A DNA stretch of 64,000 nucleotides, taken from the NCBI GenBank assembly GCA_037783415.1, contig JAZGTN010000044.1:1240001-1304000 (forward strand), given 5' to 3'. Both the position numbers and the translations under genes were made by a program. The stretch is from Leptasterias polaris. Its lineage: Eukaryota; Echinodermata; Asteroidea; Forcipulatida; Asteriidae. This document shows, piece by piece, positions 22,601-32,212 of this stretch. Under the pieces are notes generated by a model. That model was not told the DNA's origin and made no database searches. It saw only the letters and a program-made list of their open reading frames with translations. Position 1 is the first letter of the stretch, and each line of letters begins with the position of its first letter.

Positions 22601-25600
22601 AAAACCCTGGCTTGCCCTTCTTACAATGAAGTAGCAGCTGCCTGATGTGTTCATCAAATTTTAAAGCAAAAACAGAATGTTTTAAATTGATTTTCTTCAC
22701 AGACCCACACACAATTTAAAAATTCACCTGCTCAGTTTAATTTTATTGATTATTAATGAATGAACCAAGCGCGCTTCGGCTCAAAATACTTGCTGACTAC
22801 CTACTGATAGCCATATAGTCAATTATTTTTTACGCAATTGGACAGCTGAACAAGGTACTGCAGTCTAACATGCAGTTCCAAAAACATGCTTTTAAAGATT
22901 TACTGGTGCAAGTGCTGCTGAGGTTTCATTTTCATTTCATTTCAGTTATTCTGGTTGTGATGAAAAACGAATTTAGTCACTATAGGCCTACTAGCCAAGA
23001 ACCCTGTGGAGATGAAAGAAGTTTCAGTTTTAGATGTGGGAGGAAAACCCCAGAGAATTATTCCAGGGAAAAACCCACGCAATCAGGCAGGGACTGAAAG
23101 CCCAATCCACATAGTGCCCCTGGTGGGATTCAAACCGGGGTCCCAGAGGTGGAAGGCGAGGCAAGATACCACTACACCAACCCGACTACCTGAGGTTAGA
23201 ATGATTATCAGCTCCCTTGCACCAACATTATCTACCTGGTAAAAATGCTTGCAAAGCAATGTCTAGAAAATTGCAAGTGCAGAACTCTGGCCACCTGGTC
23301 TATGGCTCATGTCCAGTGGAGGGCAATAATGAATGACCATTAGTGGTCAGAAGGCACCCACAGCCTAAGGCCGTGTCCGAATTGGCGGCTACAGCTACGG
23401 CTACGGCTAGATTTCCGCGTCATCGTGCATTGAAGTATAGGACGTCCTTAGCAACACCCTTAGCAACAGCCGTAGCCGTAGCTGTAGCCGCCAATTCGGA
23501 TACGGCCTAAGGGACAATTATTTGTCATTGTGATACTTCAAAGCAAAATAACCTTTGACCTTTTTTCCTGTAAACACAAAGCATACCTTTAATTTTTGGA
23601 ACCGTTCAATTGTTTTAATCTTATATAAATATCCTATAATAAAACCATAACCTGTGAAAATTTCCTTTCAAAAAGGTGATAGCATTTTTGAGATATTGCC
23701 GAAAATCTGGAGCGATTGTGTCCACGCAGGAAGAATAATCCGTAATTGGAATACACAGTCGTTGAAATGTTTTTGAACTTCCTCACTCTAAAACCACACT
23801 TTTTTGAAGGGGATTGTTTCTCAAAAAGTTATAGATTATCAGCAGCTGCAGTGCCTCTTATCAAGTAAGTTTTTGTGGTCATCAATTTTTGAGTAATTAC
23901 CAAAGGTATACCATCCCTTTAAAGGGTCTGTATACGTTTGGTAATGACTCTGAAAATTCTCTTCTTCTTGGTCAGTTGGCACGGAATTGTGCTGCTGTGG
24001 CCTTCATTATAGCCCTCCATTATAGCCCTCCAACCATCTCTGCTATTCGCCATGGTGGTAACTGGCGTCTCTACTGATCCTGTCCACCGCTTTATGTCAT
24101 CTGTCCATCTCATTGCTGGTCTGCCCCTGCTTCTCTTCCCCTCCATTCTTCCCTGTACTATCGTCTTCTCCAAACCGTCTCTTCTAACAATATGTCCAAA
24201 GAATCTCATCTTCCTCAATGCAATTCCCTTTCTGACTTCCATCTCTTTACACATCTTTTGCAAAACCCATTTGTTTGTTTTCTTGTCTTTCCACGATATC
24301 CTCAACAGCCTCCGATAGCACCACAATTCGAATGCGTCCACCCTTTTCTCGTCTTTCTGTGTCATAGTCCATGATTCTGATCCATATGTAGCGATTGAGA
24401 ACACAGATGCCCTCAGTAGTCGCAGCTTCACGTTTGTAGATATACCCCTGCTTTTCCAAATGGTATCTACTTTGATAGCTTGTCTTTTTGCAATTGCCAG
24501 TCTTCTTCGTATTTCGTTTTCACTTTTGCCTTTACTGTTGATACAGGATCCCAAATATGGCAATAAAAACTTACTTGGTAAGAAGTACAGCAGCTTTGGG
24601 TAGTATAATGAATTTTGAGAAACTTTTAACTTTGAAGTACTACGGTTATGGAAAAATAAATCACTTTTTATTCCCCAAAATTTGAATCTGAGAAGCGTTA
24701 TAGCCATAACGCTTCTCAGACTGTGTATTCCTATGGGGAATATTCTTCCTGCGTGGAAATATTCGCTCCGGTTTTTCAGTGATATCTCAAAAATGCGACC
24801 ACCTTTAGAAGTGAAATTTTCACAGGTTAGTTTTATTGTATATACCTACATTTATATAGGATTAAGACAATCAGTAGGCTCCAATTACCAAACGTATACA
24901 GCACCTTTAAAGATTAACTAATGTATTCTGAAAGCATTTCAATAGATCGATCCATTAAGCCCCGCCTCCTTACGAGTTGACCAATCACAGCCGCGAAACC
25001 CGATCACCATTAGTGCAAAGATCACCAAACGGCTCAAATGGTGATCAGATTTCGCGGTTGTGATTGGTCAATGAGAAATGGGCGTGGCTTAATGGATCGG
25101 TGTATTACAAAACCTCCTAAAAAAGTTCAGCAAATTTTAGGTTTTGCACACACACAAAAAATCTGGTCCAGCGTGAGAGTTCTGAGCAACAAGACCCAAG
25201 GTCTACTGGTGATTTTCTAGAAATTCAAGCCTGACGCACCTTTAATCATTATCTCATTAGGCCTATAACTCTGAAATAAATCACAGGGAGCACTGCACTT
25301 TGTTTTCATTAATAACACTTTTTATGTAGCGTTATAATCCCATGACTTATTTCACCTGACTGATTTAGTCAGTATGTCGTGAAGTGAATTGTTTATAATC
25401 ACACTGAGCTAGACATCCTTAGGAAACCGCCCCCAAGCTTTATAATTAAAGGGCATTCATAGCCGGACTGCAATATTAATTGCTTTTCCTTCATACAATA
25501 TTAGTTTACAAACCTGCGCTTCCGTCTCAGATACGTCAAAGATTTTAACTAATTTGTTATGGTTGTGGTCTTTAAATAGCAAGACAAGTTCTCATCATCA

Positions 25601-28600
25601 TCATCATCATCCGTCGTCCTTAGACGGAATAGCAGAAGCAGCTTTGATGAAGTGGTGCCAGGTTGCTTTGTCCCTCATGAGTTGTTGAGTCTCGTTTGGA
25701 TTGAGATTTGTGTCTCGGGTGATGGTGTCAGTGTAGCTCATTTTCCTCCTGCCACGATTTGGATGTCCGCCAGGGGGATTCCAGAAGACCAGATGCGATA
25801 TAGGTTGATCCGCTGTTCGCAAACAGTGGCCAGCAAACTGGAGACGTCTCTGCATTATGGTCTCGGAAAGTGGTGGTAGATTGCCATAAACCTCCCTGTT
25901 TGTAGTATGGTCCCGCCAGTGGATGTTGAGAACTCTACGCAGCAGTTGAGTGTAGCAACCGTTGATGCAATCATTCATTTTTTGTGTTGTTGTCCATGTT
26001 TCGGCTCCATATAGCAAGATGCTTTCAACACAGGCCCTGAAAAACTTGATTTTGATAGCTCTGTCAAGATCAGACTTCCAGATCTTATCTAATTGGTTAC
26101 ATGCTGACCATGCTTGCGCTTTCCTGCATTTGAAATCTTGGAATGAGTCAGGTAGTGACGAACCTAGGTATTTGAAATCTGAAACAGTTTTAAGTTTCGT
26201 ACCATCAAGAGTCTGTATACTGGATGTTGGAGGAATATTCACGAGGAGAGTCTTCGTTTTTCCTGTGTTTAGATGAAACCCGACACAATTGGAAGCCTCC
26301 TCAATACTGTGAAGTAATGATTCTGCAGTGTCAATTGATGTTGACAAGAGTGCTACATCATCAGCAAAGTCCAGATCATGGAGACGGATCTCTGGATAAC
26401 GACTGCTCTTTCTGAGAACAAAATCTACCTAGCAAGTAGATATGCACATGGTGTTACCGCAAACCAAATATACATTGATACCTCACCTTGCAATGCCGAT
26501 CAAATTGTGGTCTTGTTTCATTATTATCATTATTATTAATTCGGCCAAGATTTCAACAAACAGACAACAATACAAGAAGCTAATTTACTTTAAAATCTTA
26601 AGATAACTAGAATAATTGTATACCCAAATGCATTACTGATGTTGGAATGGAACAATAACACTGCCAGTCGACAGATCAATGCAAGAACAACTATTGGGAT
26701 CAGATGACGAGACAAACCCACTCCAAGACGGCCAGGATTAATAAAACTCAAATGCCTATTAATCCAATCTTAAAATGGGAAATAAATCCTTAATAAATAA
26801 ACATACAACAAGGGAAAAAGGTAAACTTTTGAGAGAAAAAAATCCTTAAGAAGATCAAAACAAAAAAAGTCATTGTTAAAAAATCAAAGGATGCAATTTT
26901 TCTTGTAAAGAGTCAAAAACATCCTGAACTATTAATAGTCAATGCACCACCATCCTTTTCTTTCAGTCTAGTTTTTTTCCTGACACATTTTTGTGACGCC
27001 CAATGCCAAAGTCAGGTATTTCTTAGGAATAGTGAAATGGCATTAAAAGTGAAAACAACCAACATCAGCCATGAATGTGGTGTGATGTCTTAATTAAACA
27101 TTCTATTTGTTGATAAAAACTAATAGGCCCTTATTAAAGTGTGTGTACAACATTGGTAAGATTGAGGATAATCATAAATGTTCACAGATTTGCACATAAC
27201 TTACATGGTATAAAGATGATCATGGTGGAAAACTTTCCTTGATATAGTTTTGCTTGAAATGCCATAGTTTTTAGGAAATGAGTAAAAACAACTGTCTTTA
27301 TCCAGCAGGATAAAATCTGATGTTTAAAAAAAAGGATTTTTTTTTTTTTTTTTTTTTACTGTTTTCTCATGACTCCGAAGACCGATTTAGCTTAAACTTT
27401 CACAGGTTTGTTATTTCATGTATATGTTGGGTCACATCAAGTGTGGATACAGGTCTTTGGCAATCACCAATGCTGTACACACCCTTTAAGGGTGATTTAA
27501 AAGCTCTTATTATTCTAATCTATCTGATCTTATGAGCAAAATAAACACAGTTTTGAGTTTTGGCACAGAGCATCCAACTTGTTAGGTTAATTTGTACTGT
27601 AGCTTTTTCAAGGCAAATCTTAAACCTGCTCTCAAAGTGATGTATAGGGGCTTTTAAAACTGTTTCCTGTCCATTACATGTATTAACATTAAGATGTCTG
27701 TCCCTGTGAAGATTGTCTTGAATTTGTAGCCATGGTTTAACAAAAAAATTCTGGACATACTATGGTTTAACCACATAATAATTACAATGATAAGAAAGGA
27801 AGAAACAAATACCTAGCATAAAACGCTCAGGTGAGTAATAATAAAGTTCTCTTGCTGGGGGGGGGGGGGGGGGGGGGGGGTTTCTAAAGTTACTTTTTAA
27901 GGTTAAAGGGACATCACTATATAAGGAGCTCAGCTAGTATCTGACGAGACTCAAAGTGAAATGTCCGGCATTAATCCAGGCAAACTAAGACCCCAGAATC
28001 AAACCAAGCTCTCAGAGTAACTTACAATGTATACATCAGCAAGTTAGATCAATGACTATAGTTTTTGGTTTGCATTTCAGATTTGTTTTGCAAATTTAAG
28101 TCTCAGGGTCCTCTCAAAATGATCAGTTTCTTTCTTAAGAAATGCCTTTGAATTATCAATGAAATTAGTGATAATTAACCTTTGCCACCTTTGGAGCCAA
28201 AGTATAGCAACAAAATTGTGTGTACAGCAGATGTGGGTGTGAGTAGGTATAACCACATTCAAACCGGGGACCTATAACAAAAGAGGACAATATAGGTCCA
28301 CGGTTGCTATCACAAAGGAAAGCATTGTGGTCCACGGTTGCTATCACAAAGAGTTGAACAAAGGAGGGTCCACGATTGCAGGCTGTTACACACTTGGGTG
28401 TGTGTGTGACATAATGACTTAGGATTGGGATCTCTGAAGATTGTACGCTCAATCTCTTTTCAGACGATTATATTTCAATCAAACATCTACTTACTCTTTG
28501 CACCTTTGCCTTGACTTCAATGGTCTCGTAATCCTGCCATAGCTTCTTAGCGCTGTGTGCGCTGCGTCCCGTTGCTATCTTAGGCAGGGAGGTAGATCTA

Positions 28601-28683
28601 CTGTGACGAGAGCGATGTTTGGCTGCTTCTTGTCTGGAGGAGACAATCGCATCACGCTCAATATGCTCGTAGGAGATTGACGT
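15648..28683 (-). CDS. Unrecognised multi-exon gene, at least five exons, 5' end not found
   Basis: Exons read 5' to 3' on the minus strand: 28683-28495 (189 nt), 21559-21506 (54), 19608-19396 (213), 17889-17679 (211) and 16610-15648 (963). Splice sites fit and phases match throughout (0, 0, 0, then 1). The first exon is basic and Ser/Arg-rich (SRHSRSTSLPK). The 213-nt exon contains a Tyr/His/Asn-rich segment (RVPKNPHSLYKHTVRN). The 211-nt exon contains WKVDTPGEEASPRGGG. The last begins SRSLDFIERYRKKHR and becomes acidic and Gln/Thr-rich with an internal repeat. I see no signal peptide, membrane segment or known domain. The start codon must lie upstream of 28683. The introns are full of MITEs, SINEs and two LINE fragments. 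The last exon needs a one-base correction (see 16240-16304). I do not recognise the family. The exon at 21506 is the least certain. Confidence 0.6.
16851..17095. mobile_element. ~245-bp inverted-repeat element (CATGGCTCTGC family, D)
   Basis: The ends GGGCCCAATTTCATGGCTCT and its near reverse complement bound an interior with GGCATTCTACGCTTACACAG and GAATTCGGCGGTAAGC. The same element occurs at 14846, 40507, 46856, 52168 and 58033, and a shorter relative at 46212. It has no coding capacity. Confidence 0.85.
17247..17545 (+). pseudogene. LINE ORF2 C-terminal fragment
   Basis: The open frame contains RCLKWFGHVIRMPACRLP followed by RQRGRPPLRWKDQVQED. This LKWFGHV...RGRPPxRWxD pattern is typical of the region after the RT domain in several invertebrate LINE proteins. 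There are no RT catalytic residues. It is a 5'-truncated relic in an intron of the unrecognised gene, on the opposite strand. Confidence 0.75.
17679..17889 (-). CDS. Unrecognised gene, exon 211 nt
   Basis: The acceptor is GGCAGGCAG|AGCTAC and the donor GCTCCAG|GTAATT. It encodes about 70 residues including DNPLRLHWVSSNDKKPVPRL. It ends one base into a Val codon that is completed by the exon at 16610. Confidence 0.75.
17925..18140 (+). mobile_element. 3' part of a tRNA-Leu-type SINE
   Basis: The sequence from 'gggtatataaatgggtacctgc' to the (TTA)n run matches the body and tail of the full SINE at 62871-63230 (GCGCATTGAGACGTTATTGT). The tRNA-like head is missing. Confidence 0.8.
18600..18985 (-). 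mobile_element. TTAA-type MITE, A family
   Basis: Its body is the reverse of the element at 63268-63644 (shared words include 'accaagtgagaatactgg' and 'aaaggcttcaggcatgaagc'). It ends at 18985 next to a TTAA. The left boundary is approximate. Confidence 0.7.
18990..19289 (-). mobile_element. TTAA-type MITE, B family, abutting the previous one
   Basis: It is bounded by TTAA at 18986-18989, which also ends the A element, and TTAA at 19290-19293. It starts AGGTATTATACAGGATTGG and ends CCAATAGTGTACAGGGCCT, imperfect inverted repeats. It closely matches the copy inserted in the LINE at 49636-49990. Confidence 0.85.
19349..19373. repeat. Poly-C tract (25 C)
   Basis: A homopolymer run close to the donor of the neighbouring minus-strand exon. 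Its length is likely unreliable in an assembly. Confidence 0.9.
19396..19608 (-). CDS. Unrecognised gene, exon 213 nt
   Basis: The acceptor is CTCCCATCAG|GAGAAT and the donor TATAAG|GTAAGA. It is 71 codons, phase 0 to 0, and only this frame is open throughout. It is rich in Tyr, His, Asn and Leu (HQLRQLYAQVTYLTNAVRN) and looks like an alpha-helical segment. Confidence 0.8.
19885..20330. repeat. ~100-bp tandem repeat, about 4 copies
   Basis: CAATGGTCAcCTAGTGGTCAG starts units at 19894, 19993 and 20099, with diverged units at about 20199 and 20290 (spacing 91-106 bp). Units also share 'tttgccgttttctgcctta'. Confidence 0.85.
20890..21045. mobile_element. 156-bp MITE with ACCGATCCATTAAGCC termini
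   Basis: The ends are inverted repeats. The interior inverted pairs (TTGACCAATCACAGCCGCGA and its near reverse complement) make almost the whole element a hairpin. A near-identical copy lies at 24945-25101. Confidence 0.88.
21506..21559 (-). CDS. Candidate 54-nt exon of the unrecognised gene
   Basis: ACTCACTCTTAG|GCTCGG ... AAGATG|GTAGGT frames an 18-codon phase-0 exon rich in Ser/Ala that would join the exons at 28495 and 19608 in frame. It is short, so it could be a chance match. RNA evidence would decide. Confidence 0.4.
22000..22227. mobile_element. MITE with TATATAACACCCAAG termini
   Basis: The left TATATAACACCCAAGCAGAT and right 'gatctacttggatgttatata' are inverted repeats. The interior includes CCATTTGATTGG and its inverse 'gcaaatggcaaatg'. 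Confidence 0.65.
22232..22356. repeat. 125-bp near-perfect palindrome
   Basis: Arms of about 60 bp run from CAAATAATGAATGTT to AACATTCATTATTTG with a central TGGAATGTTCCA. It directly follows the MITE at 22000-22227 and is probably another foldback unit. Confidence 0.85.
23015..23205 (-). mobile_element. tRNA-derived SINE
   Basis: On the minus strand GGGTTGGTGTAGTGGTATC (A-box region) and GGTTTGAATCCCACCAGG (B-box region) precede 'ggattgggctttcagtccc', a body also seen at 37413-37556 and in tandem at 51905-52095. Confidence 0.75.
23369..23507. mobile_element. 139-bp PIF/Harbinger-like MITE
   Basis: GGCCGTGTCCGAATTGGCGG and its near reverse complement bound the element. TAA at 23366-23368 and 23508-23510 is a 3-bp TWA target duplication, the signature of PIF/Harbinger insertions. 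The interior has inverted CTACGGCTACGG repeats. Confidence 0.85.
23923..24906. mobile_element. TTAA-type element containing a LINE fragment
   Basis: It is bounded by TTAA at 23919-23922 and 24907-24910. It begins AGGGTCTGTATACGTTTGG and ends CCAAACGTATACAGCACCT. The outer ~45 bp on the left and ~350 bp on the right match A-family MITE sequence. The middle (about 23962-24560) is a LINE relic. A further MITE fragment abuts on the left and shares the TTAA. Confidence 0.75.
23962..24560 (-). pseudogene. LINE RT C-terminal fragment inside the MITE
   Basis: The minus frame contains YLGSCINSKGKSENEIRRRL, TYGSESWTMTQKDEKRVDAF and FFGHIVRRDGLEKTIVQGRM, then RGRPAMRWTDDIKRW. These are the thumb and post-RT landmarks of a LINE ORF2. 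The catalytic DD is absent. The fragment continues in frame into MITE sequence at both ends, so the long minus frame (23919-24707) is a chimera and not a gene. Confidence 0.8.
24945..25101. mobile_element. Second copy of the GATCCATTAAGCC MITE
   Basis: Nearly identical to 20890-21045, differing at a few positions by eye, in the same orientation. It lies right after the TTAA element. Confidence 0.88.
25595..26413 (-). pseudogene. 5'-truncated LINE reverse-transcriptase fragment (FADD)
   Basis: The minus frame is open from about 26413 to a stop at 25607. FADD, the RT catalytic motif, is at 26357-26368. It is followed by FHLNTGKTKTL, FKYLGSSLPDSFQDF and LYGAETWTTTQKMN, then FAGHCLRTADQPISHL. 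It ends in a (GAT)n microsatellite tail at 25592-25610. It lacks the endonuclease and RT fingers. The surrounding repeat survives uninterrupted at 30760-30865, which fixes the insertion point. Confidence 0.85.
26420..27133. other. AT-rich intron sequence
   Basis: The first ~100 bp continue the repeat interrupted by the LINE fragment. I see nothing else beyond a TTATTATTATTAA run near 26520. Confidence 0.35.
27138..27485 (+). mobile_element. TTAA-type MITE, B family
   Basis: Flanked by TTAA at 27134-27137 and 27486-27489. The ends are AGTGTGTGTACAACATTGG and CCAATGCTGTACACACCCT. The interior matches the copy at 14383-14672 in inverse orientation. Confidence 0.82.
27858..27880. repeat. Poly-G tract
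   Basis: More than 20 consecutive G. A homopolymer whose length is uncertain. Confidence 0.85.
28495..28683 (-). CDS. Unrecognised gene, most upstream exon seen (189 nt)
   Basis: The acceptor is CAATTGGTCAG|ACGTCA and the donor CAAAGA|GTAAGT. It is 63 codons, phase 0 to 0. It encodes SRHSRSTSLPKIATGRSAHS within an Arg/Lys/Ser-rich segment and ends with a Lys/Val/Glu helix-like stretch. An upstream exon must exist, but I could not place it. Confidence 0.75.
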
Positions 28684-29869
28684 CTGACCAATTGAGAGAA
28701 AAATAAATTCATAAATATATTTCATACCTCAAAATTAAACTGTTTATGTTATGAGAACGGGTAAAGATTTGTATGCAACCCTTATTTACAAGTTGACCCC
28801 CTGCCCACCCAAGTTCTATAGGCTTGGCAGCCTCCCCCCAACCCATGCCACCCCCTTTTTCAAGTAGTCTAAAGAGAACAGCGTTAATATCAACCAGGGG
28901 GTACTTCAGGGCTAACCCACGGGTTGTCTCACTTAACCCAACCCCCAGGTAGACGAGGTCGCCATTTCCTGGGTGTTGGCTGTTATTGCAGGGAGTTTGC
29001 CAGGATCCAAGCAATTCAAGGGTGAAAGTCTTGAAACCAAATTTCCCAGGAAACTTGTCAATGTATAAGGGCCTGTATTATGTAACCCTTTTCTCCCAAA
29101 AAGGATGCTACTATTCCCAATTGGGAATTCTAGTTGTAAAATACCAAGATTGGAACCATGGTTCCTAATATGCTGGAACTCTGTTCCCTCACTTGGGATA
29201 TCAATGGTTTCCAATCAAGACACCCATGCATTCAAATTGGGACATTTACCCCGATTGGGACCCTCTGCAGTCAGCATAACTAGAAAATCTTCGGGTAAGA
29301 ATCCTCAACCAATTTCAGACAGCTGCTTTAATTTATTATTCAAGCCCCCCCCCCCCACCAAAAACAAAACAAAACAAAAAAACAGCTAGTGTGAAACCAA
29401 TCAGAAGCGAGTTAAAGTGTACACATCACTTCACATTTCAGTTGGTAAGGTAAGCAACATTTTTTGCTATTATAAAAGCAATGTTTACTTTTTATTCAGA
29501 GCTCACTGATATTGGTATCTGTTTGCTATCTTCAGGTAGGTACTCATTTGAAAAGGGTCCTCAATAGTGAGGGTTTGACATCCAATAAGTTCAATCATAA
29601 AGTCACATTATGATTTGAGGTTAAAGGGAAATTGTGTTAGGAATCATCGGCGAGTTTCCAATTAACGACCAACCTGTGAAATTGTCAACATTGAAAACAA
29701 CAAAACTAAAAGGTTATGACTGTTTTGTAACAGATTTTGAGCACTCTCACACCTGGCTGAATTCGATATCGGGGCATTACGGCCAAGACCAGAGCTGACA
29801 ACGGCCATGTACTTTTTCTTTGAGCGAGGTTGTATTTAAGGGTTCCCTGTCTGAGTTCAGGTATAATAA
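28684..29869. other. No gene recognised
   Basis: Mixed-composition sequence with C9 and C10 runs (about 28837, 29347). Several short frames lack splice-bounded signals. I expected an upstream exon of the unrecognised gene here but could not support one. Confidence 0.35.
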
Positions 29870-30720
29870 TAATAATACGAGAAATTTATATAGCGCATAA
29901 TGCAGAAGCCTCTATGCGCAACACAAAAACAAAAACATAGAAAAGAATATAATTTTAAAAAGCAAGTTACACAAATAAAGATTCAAACAAATGAGTTTTT
30001 AAAAGTCCCTTGAAAATCTGAAGAGAGCCAGCTTGGCGAATATTAAGAGGCAAGTCATTCCATAATGAAGGTGCAATGAAGTTGAAGGCTCTTTGACCAT
30101 AAAATGTTGTGGAAAAAGTAGTTTGCGTGAGTAGGGATTGGCCAGCAGATCGGAGAGGACGAACAGGAATATATTTATGGAGAAGATCAGATATATAGTC
30201 AGGAGATAAGCCATGCAGAGCTTTGAAAGTGAGAAGATTTAACTTATAAACGATACGCAGTTTGATCGGGAGCCAGTGGAGTTTTGTTTTGTTTTTATTT
30301 GTTTTTTATGAGATATTGCCTAACTCACAAGGCCACGGACGGCCACTCAAGGTGAGGGCTACACATAACTGATTTGGGCTATCGACCCAAATCAATTGAC
30401 ACCAGGGGCACGTTGCCTCCTACTCCTGGGGCTGAAACAGGATTACCCCGTTCACAGTCCTTAAGGATGTAGGCATGGGTATCATCCACTAGGAGCCTGG
30501 CTGGTAGAGCAGAATGCACTACCTTCCCAACTTTTTCGAAGCAATTATGGTTAAGTGCCTTGCTCAGGGGCACAAGTGTCATGACCGGGTATCGAACCCA
30601 CACTCTGCTGCTGAAAACACCAGGGCTTAGGTCCGGTGACCTAGACCGCTCGGCCACGACACGCCACATCTTGTAAGATGGGAGTAATATGTTGGGAACG
30701 AGGGGTGCAAGAGACAACAT
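29870..30720 (-). pseudogene. LINE 3' fragment with (TAA)n tail, split by a SINE
   Basis: The minus strand reads LHWLPIKLRIVYKLN-like sequence, then APSLWNDLPLNIRQAGSLQ and FKGLLKTHLFESLFV. This is the conserved C-terminal tail of many animal LINE ORF2 proteins. It is followed by TATATAAATTTCTCG and a (TAT)n tail ending near 29870. The SINE at 30299-30665 interrupts it, and LINE sequence resumes at 30666. Confidence 0.75.
30299..30665 (-). mobile_element. tRNA-Leu-type SINE inserted in the LINE relic
   Basis: The minus-strand head GTGGCCGAGCGGTCTAG (A box) and GGTTCGATACCC (B box) with a long variable arm mark a class-II tRNA ancestor. The tail ends in an A-rich stretch. The distal ~230 bp match the 3' end of the LINE at 47575-50360 almost base for base. 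Confidence 0.85.
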
Positions 30721-30759
30721 GTATGTTTATGGGATTTGAGGCATTGCATGATGAGGTAT

Positions 30760-30865
30760 CAATGTATATTTGGTTTGCGTTAACACCATGTCATGTATAT
30801 CTACTTGCTAGGTAGATTTTGTTCTCTGAGAACTTGTCTTGCTATTTATAAGTATGTTTTTATAA
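30760..30865 (-). repeat. Uninterrupted copy of the repeat split by the LINE at 25595
   Basis: The reverse complement reads 'caagacaagttctcagaga' and on through 'acctagcaagtagatat', joining the two flanks of the LINE insertion. Confidence 0.8.
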
Positions 30866-31559
30866 GCCTATGGGGCATATAATCTTTCATTCATTTTAAG
30901 GCAGGTTTTAAATTCATTCTTTTGAAATTATGAGACCATGTAGCTCCTATAAGGGTAGGTGCTGCGGCACATTCAGAAGCCACTGCCAATAGCGATAAGT
31001 GTAGCAAGGGTCTTTTACATGCATTGTTTACCTGTATCTTATGGGTGTGTCTTGTCATGCCTGCTGCTGCACAGGAGTACCTCTCTGTAGAATCCATCTC
31101 AAAGTTGAAGACATAAGACTCACACTAAGATGCCAATTACCATCATTGCTCCCTCCTTTTGGGCAGCAAACCCTGAATACAATAGTGGTTGAAAGTAACG
31201 CAGATGTTATTAACTTTACTAAAATGTACATTGAGTTCTCTTTCATCCTAAGAAATGGGCTGAGAAAGTTTTATATTTTCCAAATTATTATCTAGAGCAT
31301 TGAAGCATAGAACAAGGAACAATTGAAGTTATCAGCAGTATTACTACAACTTGGGGGGGGGGGGGGTTTGAGGGGCAGAAGGGTAGGCGGCAATCAATCT
31401 GAGTAACAAGTGTATGAAAACAAATTTCAACTCCACGATTTGTTAAAATATATGTACACACCAAATGTAGTGTGGACAGCATTTGGTTTAACAAAGTTTG
31501 CTATATAAAACAAAACAAGATAATGAGGTATGTGGGCAAAGAATCAAAATTCACCAGGC

Positions 31560-31794
31560 CACTTGCTTTTTTTCTTAGAGTATTTTTAACAATCTCGTCG
31601 TAGTCGTACTTGTGTTATAATTTTATATTTATATCAAGCATAATTATTTTTCACCCGTATATACTTTATACTTTGTTTTTTGTACTTCTGTAATTGTTTT
31701 AATCTTCGTTTACTCGATTTACTATGGCAGAACAAGAAAGCATTTTGTGTGTTGATCATGACGAATAAAAATGAATTGAATTGAATCGACACCA
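31560..31794 (+). mobile_element. LINE 3' tail with GAATT microsatellite
   Basis: The region ends TGAATTGAATTGAATC after 'gatcatgacgaataaaa'. Ending in a short pentamer repeat after an AATAAA-like word is typical of CR1/L2-type 3' ends. There is no reading frame. Confidence 0.45.
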
Positions 31795-31990
31795 CACACC
31801 CAGCCCGCCCACCCTTACGCCAAAACCGCGCGCCCTTCCAGTGAGCTGTGTGTGATCGGACACAAGAAAATATTTACACCACAAATACATTCAAACTATT
31901 AATTACATTAGTTGATTTAAATGTCTCACTTTCATAATTACCAATATTAGAAATAGAACTCCGTCCAGCAGATAAGCTCACGGCACCTCC

Positions 31991-32212
31991 ATGGGTCCAA
32001 ATCTTCCTACGTCTATTCAATCCCGGCAATGCCCGATTTGTGGCCGATTTTTCCCCCCGAGTGCCAAGTTGTTATCGACCCATGCTGTGCCTTCCCACAT
32101 GTATTGCTTAGTTACATCATGGAGGTACCTCCATGGTTACATGAAGCTTATAAAACCCAAACAATGTCCCGACAGGTGGACAAAAGCCCCCTATCGATCC
32201 GAGCGGTCATGA
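31991..32212 (+). CDS. Open frame with one C2H2-like finger; possible exon or relic
   Basis: A 73-codon frame contains QCPICGRFFPPSAKLLSTHA and then PSH, a CX2CX12HX4H arrangement with Phe and Leu at the expected structural positions. An acceptor-like CCAGCAG precedes it at about 31972. No partner exon or further finger is visible, so a chance frame or a relic remains possible. Confidence 0.25.
   Translation: MGPNLPTSIQSRQCPICGRFFPPSAKLLSTHAVPSHMYCLVTSWRYLHGYMKLIKPKQCPDRWTKAPYRSERS

Noticed and set aside
23919..24707. 262-codon minus-strand gene
   Set aside because: The two ends of the frame are MITE sequence and the middle is a LINE relic. A chimeric chance frame.
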